Positions 10,321 through 20,368 of a stretch of DNA of 64,000 nucleotides are shown here, piece after piece. Position numbers and translations under genes: made by a program. Every line of letters starts with the position of its first letter. Within the stretch, counting starts at the first letter, position 1. Origin of the DNA: Apiotrichum sp. Y4204 (taxonomy: Eukaryota > Basidiomycota > Tremellomycetes > Trichosporonales > Trichosporonaceae); NCBI GenBank assembly GCA_025531455.1, contig JAMYHL010000056.1, positions 186,001 through 250,000 on the forward strand. The letters are read 5' to 3'. The notes beneath the pieces are model-generated. The model did no database searches, was not told the DNA's origin, and saw only the letters and a program-made list of their open reading frames with translations.

Positions 10321-13191
10321 GGCGCACTCCCCACATTACAACCTGAGATTTCATTCTTGATTTTTGCTTCGATAGGGTAATCCACTCTTACTGTACTACT
10401 ACTGTACTATTAACTACTCACTATTGTCATTAGAACACCAACAAAGCCAGGCCAAGGAACCGATATTCTGTACTTCTGTTTATGCCACTGGCCATTGGAC
10501 ACTCAGTACTCGGTCTGTCTCTTTGCAGATCTGCAGAACATCATGTCACGCGTTGATAGTTCGATAGCTATTATGTGCATGCAAATAGCTATAACTGCCA
10601 TTGGACTCAGTGCTGCCATTCCCGCTTCCACTATGGACACGGCCAAATGGCTGCGATAACGTCCAGCAGGTCAGCAGCCAGGGTTTGGGGGATAGCCAAG
10701 GGCTGAGTGACTATGGGAGACGCAAAAGGGCCAGGGAGATCTATCTAATCCACAGCGCGCCAACAACGCCAAAGCCGGGTCCTGATTCCTGACTGAAACT
10801 CATGTACTTCGGAGCACTGTCCTGTACATCTTGGGGATGTGGCAGACGCCAAGCTCGAGTTCTGGCACTGGGGGAGTAACGCGAAAATACTATGGCCACA
10901 TTCACATTGTCCAGACATTTGACGTGTGTGACGGTGTGATGACTCCCCTCAACCACCTGGGCCCACACGACCTTCTGTCTCAGGCACTGTCAGTACGCTC
11001 CTGTTCCTCCTCATCCTCCTAGCAGTTACGACTACTGCATGCGTGCTTGAAGAGTGACCAATATTTTATGGATGCTGAAGAAACAACTAGTCTGGGCACC
11101 GGTGATCAAGCCAGCCGCTTTCGGAGTGCCACCCGACGATTGCCCCTCAACACCTCAAGAAATATCGAATAATCCTAGCTCTGCGCAGATGGGGGGCCGC
11201 GCTCGGAAGCCCCGGAGCCCCCTTGCCGGTAACTAACGATGTTGCAGTGTTGCCGCGCGGCATCGCGGGGGCATGTGCGCCACTGGCCGCTGGACCGCTG
11301 ATCTATTGGCCAGTGTTCCACTATTCACAACTCATTGATCAGTGATTCCACTGCACAACCTGCCCTGCTGCCAAGTGGGGAGCGTTTGGGTGATTTTCTG
11401 AGCTTCTGCACTGTGTGCCAACACCCTCGGCCACACCATCCAGCGATCAACGCAGCTCGATGTTCCATCCTCTCGCTTCCGAGGTCCTGCGATCCATCAT
11501 CCGACTCATCCGATACACGATGGGAAAGAAACACGCCGAGTGATTCTTCTGTGTAGAGCATGGAACCATAGACTTGAATGCTCGCTCCATTACGGTGACG
11601 TAGTGGTTGTTCCTGCACGCCACGCACCATACCGACATTGCGTTCGCGAACGTCTACGTCCACTAGGTGTCTGGGACTAAGAATAGCTCAGTCTGGGCCG
11701 AACACTGCAACTGAACAGTTTGAATCAATGGGGCGAGGCCGCCCGACAGCAAAGCCTGGGTGCGATATACGTGTGAAAACCATTACATTATTGTTGTAAC
11801 CCTACTGTAGCTGTAGAGGGCAGTACGTGTTGGTCGGAATTGTGTGCATGATTCACGATTAACCTTTGCATGATGGGCGATCATGCACAATTACCGACCT
11901 CACAGTCCACGCAAGCACATTGCCACCCGGGGCCGTAGGCGGGGGGGAGGGGGGGCACGTTCCGCGGTGCCTCGTCGCCATGTTTCCAGCCGGATCCAGC
12001 CCTGCGCCCTGGCACTCTCGTTATCATCCCCGGTACCGGCCGATCAGGTGGCCGGCTGGCTGCCCCGCTGCGGTTCTGGACGCGAAATATGGGAATCTGC
12101 CTATTTTCCACCACTTGGAGGCTGTGGTTAAAGCGGAGGGAAGCCGGGCTGACAGGATTATGTGCCGAGTGGATTGGATGCGTTGTCAAGCCCAGCGACT
12201 CTGTTGGTGGCCGCCGTCATTGTTTATTCTAGAGTAATGTTTTCTGTAAGAACAGACCATGTCGTCTGTCCGCAAAATGACGCGAAGGGGGTGTCTCAAT
12301 GAGCTGGAGTGGGAGAGCCCTGAATCAGGGCCAGGGACACCGTTAGGCTTTTCTGGCATCCTGGCAGTGCTCTCATGCCGTGCCCCCGCCTCCTTTCCCC
12401 TTCCCGGACTTGGGCGCCAGGGGGCAGGGTGCGCAGGGTCCAAGGGCCGGAGGTTACGTGTCGCCACCCACCACTGGCGTTGCCGTGCCAAGGCTCTAAA
12501 GCTACCCAGGTCCTTCCGAGTCCACCGATATGGGCTGTCGTGGCTTTTCAATTACGCCGAGGGCCGAGCCGAGCGCCACCCCAATGTGCGCATACCTGAG
12601 AGCATTCACCTAGAGAGGCTCATGACTGTGGGTAGCCTCTTTGCCACTCATGTTGAGGTCTTGCGGAGGTCTGCATACATTCTGAGGGCTGGGGCGGGCA
12701 GCTCCTGCGTCAAAACATTAGTCTTTGCGGCTTCGGTCGATTTGCGACATACGTTCATCCCCTTGTGTTGTCCCCGATCGCTGCAGATTAAACGTGACAT
12801 GTGATATCATAATCGGTCGTCTGATCGTCTGATCCCAGCAATCTGGTGATCGCCGACATCATGATTCCAGTCTACGATCCCAGTAGCTAGTAGCCCCTCG
12901 TACATGGGATCCCTGTAGCTCTGTGAACGTCTGCGCTGCAAACCAATCCGGTTCCGTCAGCCGGCCTGTTTCCACCGAAATGGATGATAGGTGTGTGCAA
13001 GCAGAAAATAGCAATCTCCAAATTGACGCCGTCTTGGGGTTTTATTATTGGATGCATAAATGACGTGTAATAGTTGGTGCGGCTATACTATAGGGTTGTT
13101 GTCTCACGGGTATGGTGATAGGTGATTTAGTTGACTGTATGCTTCGGGGTGTGACGAGATTACGGCCTAGGGTCACTTTTCGGACCATCGG

Positions 13192-13216
13192 CCGCACATG
13201 CCGCACATGCCGCACA
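13192..13216. repeat. Short tandem repeat CCGCACATG
   Basis: Two perfect 9-bp copies (13192-13200 and 13201-13209) and a third partial copy (CCGCACA), about 260 bp beyond the stop codon of the Zn2Cys6 gene. Confidence 0.75.
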
Positions 13217-13473
13217 GAAGGTCGTTCGGCATGCAAGCTTGCGGATATGCGGATAAACGCTGAAGCCCTGTTCTAGCTAGCATGAGACGTTTGACATGCA
13301 ATTGTTGTGCAGCTAGGTAAGAATATGTAGATGTTGAATGCATCAACGTCCATGCCGACTTAAATATGTCAACAATTGTGCATAGTCGTGATCTAGGAAT
13401 TGCATCTATTGAGAAACATGAGGAGATCAAAGAGTGAGAGGAAATCACAAAGATCGTATCGTGTGAGAAGCTG

Positions 13474-16353
13474 CTACGCCGCGCCGTGTCGGCCCTGGTT
13501 GTGCCCGGCGGCAGCGAGGTTGTTCACAAACTGGTTGAAGTAGAGCCCCTCGCCTTGACTTTCGAGACCCATCGCAACTGTGAGGTCACTGTCCATGGCG
13601 AGGCGGTCTTCGAACATGAGCGGGTTCACGGGGACGTCAGCGCCAGACGAATGGGGATGTCCGTGGACATCACCATGCCCGCTGCCAAGTGGCCCTCCAC
13701 TCGACCCCGGAGTGCTTGTATTTGTGCCGTACCCGAAGTCACAGCTTGTGTGGGTGCTGTGCGTATGGTTGTTAACATGGGGGTGAGGGCGTGACTGGGA
13801 TGATCCCGGCAGGACTCCGGGGGCTTCTGGCCCTGTGGGTGCCCACTGCACAGCGGGGGTGAACCAGTTCTCAGCGTAGTTCATCGTGGGGGCTTCGTAG
13901 TTGTCGGGGGCAAACTGAGTTGAATGTTGCTGGCTCTCCGCAGGACCGCCACCAGACCCGGAGGCAGGTGAGCCAGAGTTCCACCTTGACATGTACGTAA
14001 CTCCAGGGATGTCGGACTGTGGGAATGACGGCTCCATCGGCGACTGTTCGGGTTTGACGCGAGGCGGATCAGATCCCACACGAACTAGCTTGGGCGCTGC
14101 GTCCAGGTGGCTGAGACTGCTGTCGTGTTCAGCTGCCTGTGCGCTTGGCTGTTGTCCGGCATGCCTCAAGACCGCGTCCGCACGGTCGCGCAGTTTCCGA
14201 ATGAAGGGCAGAGCCTTCTTTGCGCGGAAGCCTTTCCCTGCGGCTTCACAAATTGTTACCACATTAGACATGAGTGAGAACGCAGGGGTTGCAAAAGGTG
14301 AAGTCGGGGCGCGAATAGTCACTGCGCCACTATTAATATCAGCACCCAGACACAACACATGTAACTCACAGAACCACAGCCGCTGAGATTGCGTGGAACC
14401 AGAAGAACCACCATCGAGCGATCAGGGCTGGATGATACAACACCAGCTGCTTAACAATCTGTACAACCTCCTGGGCACTCTCGTATGTTGCGATAAACGC
14501 TTCGGCCATGATGGTGTTGTAGGGGTTTTGTGGGTTGAGGGCAATGGCACGCATAATCCAATGTCGGTTAAGCAAGAGCCGCGTCTGTGCAACGAGAAGA
14601 CGAATCCCAAACCGATGAATAACGAACTCTGGACTTGAGTTACGGTCCAGCGGCAGATCAAGAATGGGCACATCAGGTAGGAGCTGTCTCGGGAGATTCT
14701 TGCGAACTAAGAATGAGTATCGGTATCAGGGTGATCGATGGGCAAACTGCTTTCATAATACTCACACTCGACAAGCTTCCGGTCCGCTTCAATAACCTTG
14801 TTGTACGAAACTGGTGTTGCCGAGGTTTGCTAGCTGTCAGTCGATGGCAATTGTGAACGGCACACCCACAATATCGATGACGGACTCCATCATGCTCATT
14901 AGCTCGTACGTTGATTGGTGAACTGGCGTTAAAAAGATTCAAACAGCAAGACGTACATCCATCCTCATCAGTAATCCACTGCGGGTTGGTAGGATACTTG
15001 GTATCACACGCTCGATTTTGGAATGCGCACGGCCGGCCAAAGCACAGAGCCTGCAGCCGGTCGTATGTAAGGATCTCCCAATAAACTTGCCGACGCTCAG
15101 TAATTTCGTACTCGGAGAGCCCGAAATTCTGGCCGTCACGATGCAGGCCGAGCTATGGAGTGAGTACCGCGTATCCCCGAGCAGACCTACCCCTTGCGCC
15201 ACACGAGCGGCGGCTCCAAGGATAGGCCAGAAGATGTATGCGCCATTGTCCAAACCATCGTTGAGAATAAACGTGCCCATAAGATGAAGGGCCTGGACTG
15301 TTGCTGGGGTGGCGTGTTCGAGGCCGACGAGACTTAGAGCGAAGCGGCCATTGAGGAAGTATCGACGGGCGTCCTGATCCCAAGGCTTTTTTAACAGATC
15401 AAACTTGTACCCTAGCGCAATCATTAAGAATACGCATGCGAGCTTGTGGGGATGCGGCCTGGACGTAAGGTAAACGTTCGGAAAGTGATCGTGTTCAAAC
15501 ATCGCTCGCGGGATGATTTGGTACATCCAATTGACGTTTTCCCAATAGCTCTTCAAGGCAGTTGAACCAGCAGTCTCCCAATCAGGAAGCTCATCCAAGA
15601 GTTGCTCGAGGGTGGGGGAATCAGTCGGTCCACCGGTAAGGTACGAATCGAGCAGGTTTATCGCCTCCTCAGCATAGGCCCCCCGAGGATCACCATCCTC
15701 CGGAGCGGGTGTCAAATCTGTGTCATCGTCGTCGAGCTCAATGCCTGCATCTTGAAGGTATTCGCTGCCTGCTGCGGGCCCGACGTAACGGGATTCGCCG
15801 CCCGATCCAATCGTGAGCTTGCCAAACGCATGATCGACGAGCGCTTCTTCTTTTTTTGCTGCCCGAGAGGACGTGTAGAAATGCGTCTCCTTCAACAATG
15901 GATGAGGTTCATTGCTGTTGGCCGCATGTGCTATTCGCAAAGCGTTCTCCAGCTCGTCTACACGGTTGTGAAGATCCTGAGTGCCGGCCATGATCATACT
16001 GTGACATGTCAGACCGCGCCGCTTCATTGTTACACACTATTTCCCTTTCTTGTACGCTCGCATCTCTCCGTCAGGACAGATGGAGGCACACCCGCGGCGT
16101 TCGCATGAAGTGCATGGCCACGGAGTACGTGAGCACTTCAGCTTGAGACTGAGAATGATTAGCAGCAGAACACGGTGATAGCCGCCTGATTGCACTCATT
16201 ATGATGAGCAGCGGGGGCAGACACTCACCGCTTGCACTCTGCACAGCTGTAACTCTGGCGCTGCAGTTTGTCCTCGACTTTGACAGGACCGCGAATCCGC
16301 GACGGCATGCTGGACATGGGCTTTGGTGAGGTGTCACGGGTGGGAGACTCCAT
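13474..16353 (-). CDS. Zn2Cys6 fungal-specific transcription factor (849 aa, eight exons)
   Basis: Exons (minus): 16353-16229, 16148-16038, 15998-15191, 15152-14957, 14922-14870, 14829-14766, 14706-14370, 14329-13474. All junctions keep frame; introns are 34-80 nt, the shortest (34 nt) at 14923-14956. The binuclear zinc cluster has metal-binding Cys at 37, 40, 47, 54, 57 and 66 in CAECKRLKLKC...CTSCERRGCASIC and is followed by ICPDGE and a coiled linker (LHNRVDELENALR), typical of DNA-binding dimerising zinc-cluster factors. The middle homology region shows RVAQGLGLHRDG, WEILTYDRLQALCFGRPCA and SYNKVIEADRKLVEF. The C-terminal 250 residues are Ser/Pro/Gly/His-rich and probably activating. The target pathway is unknown. 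The first ATG (16353) directly precedes the cluster with no competing upstream start. Confidence 0.9.
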
Positions 16354-18649
16354 GGCTCCGTATGCCCAGATAATTGTAAGAAGATTGTAGACGAGTGATT
16401 GAGTTGAACGTGAGAGGAAGTTTCAAGAAGACGATCACCAAAAAAAGGGGGGAGGGGGGGCACAGACGATTGTCTGGCTCACCAACGCCTGTGGAGAGCA
16501 CGAGACGGTCTGAGTGATGAAGGGAAAGGGGTTATAGATAGGCCAACCTGACACGCTTCTCGACGGCGTGGTCACACAGTTGTAGCGTCTTCGCAGCCTG
16601 TGTGTGGTAAGGTGCTCGAGGTGTCGAGGATAATGTGAATGCAAGAGTGGGGAATGAAAGTGGAGGACAAAACGCGGTGCGGGCACAATAACGCGCGCCG
16701 TGTGTCCCTGTTCGTGTAGGGCACACTGGAAAGGTCAAGTGGACTGGGAGGAATGACTGACGTCGCCTGATCGTCTGCGCTTGCTCGCGTTCGTCGCCGA
16801 CGAATGCGTGGCTTGCGCGTCTTGTGTGGCTCACTTCTCAGCTCCCTCTTCCTAATTCTCGTGCCCTCCCTCGTCGCTATCCCACAGTAAATCGTTGGGC
16901 AACCTGCGGTGGCCCCGGCGCGGATCCACACTCGGAAACCGGGTGGGCCTTGTGCTTCCCGGTTTTGATGAGGAATGGGACGCGCCGCGGCGTTTCGGGG
17001 ATGGAGGCTCGAGCGATTCTCTATCTGCGACGAAATGTTGTCCCGCACGGTTGCTGTGTGTTTGTGTTTGCGTTCGCGGGCGTGGACGTGAGGAGGCTAG
17101 GAAGCTAGAATGGGCGCGAGCGTGTGTCGTATAAGGTGGTGGAGGCTTGAGAGATGGGTGGCCAAAGATCAAAGAAAGTTGTTGGCCCGTTATCCAGCGT
17201 TCGGATCGACTTTTGAGGCACAGACGCACAGAAAGAGCCCGTCATTTGGTGGCTTGGGCACCAATTCCATACTGATAAGAACTCTGGAAAGACCCCTTGG
17301 TGAAATTGATAAAAATATCCCAGCAAATAGGGATCCAAAAATCATTAATACACAAGCCAGAGAAGATTACCCCAGAGTTTAGCATGACGCAACGGTGACT
17401 CTTATATGAATATAGACACAAACCACCTCCGATAAGCGCAATGTCGAACGTCGAATGACGAGTAAGTCGGACTCGTGCGGCAGTAATAGGCACTACTTAC
17501 ATGCATCTTTGCGTACCCGTAGCCAGGACGGCCAGGCCTTTAAGATAAGTGACATGAATGGGCTGGGCTTAGCGTTTAAGCAAGCTGGAGGAGAAGGGGA
17601 CCCGTCGTAGTACGTAGTACCCCATGGAGCTGTGGTACGGACGGAGTAGAAGCCATTACCGTACTTGGTGATGAACAATGCCATACTGTGCCTGAACGAA
17701 CCTCTGAGCTCTGAGAGACATGAGACACGCATGTGGGCCGAGTCAACTGTGCAACTGTATACTGTGTGCTATGTGCTGCGCAGAACCCTGCCACCCCTGC
17801 GTGTTTGGTGACAGGCCACGACAGATGCTGAGAAGAAGTTCAAGAAACATGTCTTAAGACATCGAGAGGTCACGCAAACTTCTATTGTATATACTGTATG
17901 GTCCACTGCCTCACATGCCTCACATACACACCGCAGACGGTGACTTGCCTTTCTTGATCACTCGGTGAACTTGGCTTGGTGACTGTATGTCCTGCACCTT
18001 GCCTGCAGGACTGCAGAGCTGAAGGCATGTTGCCCAATCCGATCAAGACGGTGCAAAACATATGGATTTTATCGACGGATCATGAGATCATGATATCATG
18101 ACAAGCATCACAGAGCTCCGATTTCACAGCACAGATCGACGGATTGACACCCGTTCACAAGATAGGAAGGGAACTCCGCTGATCCGCGACGGAAGGGCTT
18201 GGGGGGGGTTCTTTTCACCCTAGACAGAGTGCCGAGTGCCACACTCGCCAATTACCGAAAAATCCGCCACGCTCACCTCCCTGCCCGCTCCAGTCGTGGT
18301 GTAATTAATTGTTTGGTGTCCAGTGTCCGTCCATGCCATCTTCCATCCGCCATCATCATATCGACATCCATCAACCTCGCTCGGCATCGACACTGTGAGA
18401 GACGCACCGATCCTCGACTTTGACGCGCGTCTCATTAACTAGGACTCATCCCAGGCCATCGCTGCAATTTAACGGCTTGCGCGTGCAGGACAGCGTTCGA
18501 TATACCCCTGACGCGAGAAGGAGTGAAGATCAACCCTTATTTCGAGAGACGACTGTCACAGGTCGCCTTCATCCCGTTGTCCACAATTTACAGCGCGCAC
18601 GCTGTATAATCACTGTTAGCTTCAGTCAAACAAGAGGAATTTAGACAAC
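16354..18649. other. Divergent promoter region between the Zn2Cys6 factor and SmB
   Basis: 2.3 kb with no supported gene. The left part reads as a minus-strand leader of the transcription factor. A few ATCATGATATCATG-type palindromic, GATC-bearing words lie near 18080. Nothing else recognisable. Confidence 0.5.
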
Positions 18650-19759
18650 ATGGTACGTCTGGAGACTAAACGCGACGTAAATGCTGCTTTGTGCAGCGTG
18701 ACGTTTGGCGCGACATTCCACACGCGACTGGGTGGCATGTGTAAACAATCTCGGACGGCGATAAACACATCTTCCATCCACCGTTTACAACTACTGCCAA
18801 ACAAACCAACTGACGTCTCAGCCGCCCCCCAAGGCCAAGCACTCGAAGATGGTGACGTTGTTGCACTACCGTCTCAAAGTTACTTTGTAAGTTCGAAAGG
18901 CATTGAAAGGCATCCAGCAAGGGCTGTAAGCGTCAGGTTACTGACAACTCAGGAATGATGGCCGCGCGCTCGTGGGCCAGATGCTGGCGTATGACAAGCA
19001 CATGAACTTTGTGCTTGCCGAATGCGAGGAGTTCAGGACTGTCAAGGTGGGTAATGACTGTAATGAGGAAGACGCAAGCCTGTTCGCGTGAATCCGTCGT
19101 GTGGCGCAGGCTCAAACCCGCTACGGTCATGGCGCCTCAATGGCACCGTCGGCATGCACCTGGGCCCATCTGACCTGTCCGCCGCAACATTGGCTAACGT
19201 CGCAGGGCAAGAAGGGCAAGGACCACCCCGCAGGAGAGCCTGCCCCGACGGTGCAACAGAAGCGCACTCTTGGCCTGGTCATTCTGCGTGGTGAAACTGT
19301 TGTCTCCGTTTCTGTCGAGGGCCCCCCTCCCGTTGTTGCGGATGGGCCAGGTATCGCACCGGGTCCTGGACAAGGTGTTCCCGCAGGTCGCGGAATGCCT
19401 CTTGGTGCCGGCGCGCCCGCAATGGCTGCCCGCCCCATGCCATACGCCCGCCCACCACCCGGTTTCCCTCCGGGAATGCCCCCTCCTCCTGGTATGCCTC
19501 CTGGATTCCCGGCGGGCATGCCCCCGGGAATGCCTCCACCGGGCATGCCCCCTGGATTCCGTCCGCCTGCTGGATTCCCTCCTGGGTGAGTAAAGGCGAA
19601 GGACGATCGGATCGATAGAGCCGCAGTGAGGTGAAGGAAAGATAGAAGATTGTGTTTGGGGGACGACTGACAGGCCGTGGGCAACATGGCCTGCATCTGC
19701 TCTGAAATTCTGATGGACACACTAACACACACAGCTTCCCTGCCCGTCCGCCAGCATAA
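18650..19759 (+). CDS. SMB1: Small nuclear ribonucleoprotein SmB (spliceosomal Sm core)
   Basis: One of seven Sm proteins forming the ring around U1, U2, U4 and U5 snRNAs in the nucleus. Exons: 18650-18652 (the ATG alone), 18822-18886, 18953-19046, 19206-19585, 19735-19759; 188 aa. The Sm1 motif reads LLHYRLKVTLNDGRALVGQMLAYDKHMNFVLAECEEF and the Sm2 motif reads KRTLGLVILRGETVVSVSVEGPPP, both diagnostic of SmB/B'. The tail repeats PPGMPP/PPGFPPG, as in animal SmB, where such repeats bind WW and GYF domains. The 159-nt intron before exon 4 has two in-frame acceptors (19109 and 19205). The downstream one gives the family-like EFRTVKGKKGKD and has a GCTAAC branch site; the upstream one would insert 32 residues. 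Confidence 0.94.
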
Positions 19760-20368
19760 ACCTCCTGTCCCTTGTCGTTAGTTCTTTGCGGTGGAGCATG
19801 CATCGCGTGTACGTATGAGTGAAATATTGCACGATTCTCCATGGCCCAGGTCTAACACGGAGTGGGAAGATGATGTTCGCGGCTCGTTTCCACGCTCTAC
19901 CACTGGAACCTCGCAGTTGACGGATTGACTCGAATTCGGAATCCCGAGTCACTTCCGAGCAGCGGATCCTGCAGGGGCAGTGGCAAACAGAAATCAGTCT
20001 TCACCATCGTTGAGTCGGCTCTCAGGCATGAACAATGAGAAGGCCGTTATGGATTCGTGCTCGGAGATGAACAAAACGCATCGCAGAAACCACATTGGCG
20101 CCCCCGCTCCGATGCACGACATTGATCTGACAATGACTTCCATCTTTGTCTTAACCTGGCTCACACATACACACACATATTGCATCGACGAGGCGCTGAG
20201 ATCAAAAGGATTACATTGGAGGCTCCGCCCCCTCGAACCCGATTCTGATACCGCCTATCCCCTCCTTCCCCACGCCCCATCTCTTAATATATAGGCTGAC
20301 CCTCTTTTGTTCTCACCTCTTGTTTTATCATCCATCTCATACGCATTTCTTGCAAGGTAACCTTTCAC
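19760..20368. other. SmB 3' flank and promoter of the CVIA-tailed protein gene
   Basis: About 600 bp with a TATATA element (listed separately) and a CT-rich leader just before the ATG at 20369. No other gene seen. Confidence 0.55.
20285..20293 (+). promoter_or_regulatory. TATA-like element before the CVIA-tailed protein gene
   Basis: TTAATATATAGG at 76-84 nt upstream of the ATG at 20369, followed by a CT-rich stretch typical of transcription starts in this genome. Position and sequence are the only support. Confidence 0.45.

Larger units (their letters stand above)
6883..13473. other. 6.6-kb intergenic block without a supported protein gene
   Basis: Contains the upstream region of the Sds3-like gene and the 3' flank of the first Zn2Cys6 factor. 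Two pyrimidine-rich tracts face each other: plus strand from about 7750 to 8300, and minus strand from about 10350 to 8900. Such tracts precede coding starts elsewhere in this window, so non-coding or leader transcripts are possible. GTGGCC/TGGCCA-type motifs recur (9885, 10290, 10490, 11285). Open frames start mostly at non-ATG codons and show no recognisable domain. Confidence 0.5.

Noticed and set aside
12259..12804. 181-codon ATG-initiated frame
   Set aside because: No domain; overlapping frames on both strands are similarly open, which points to base composition rather than coding.
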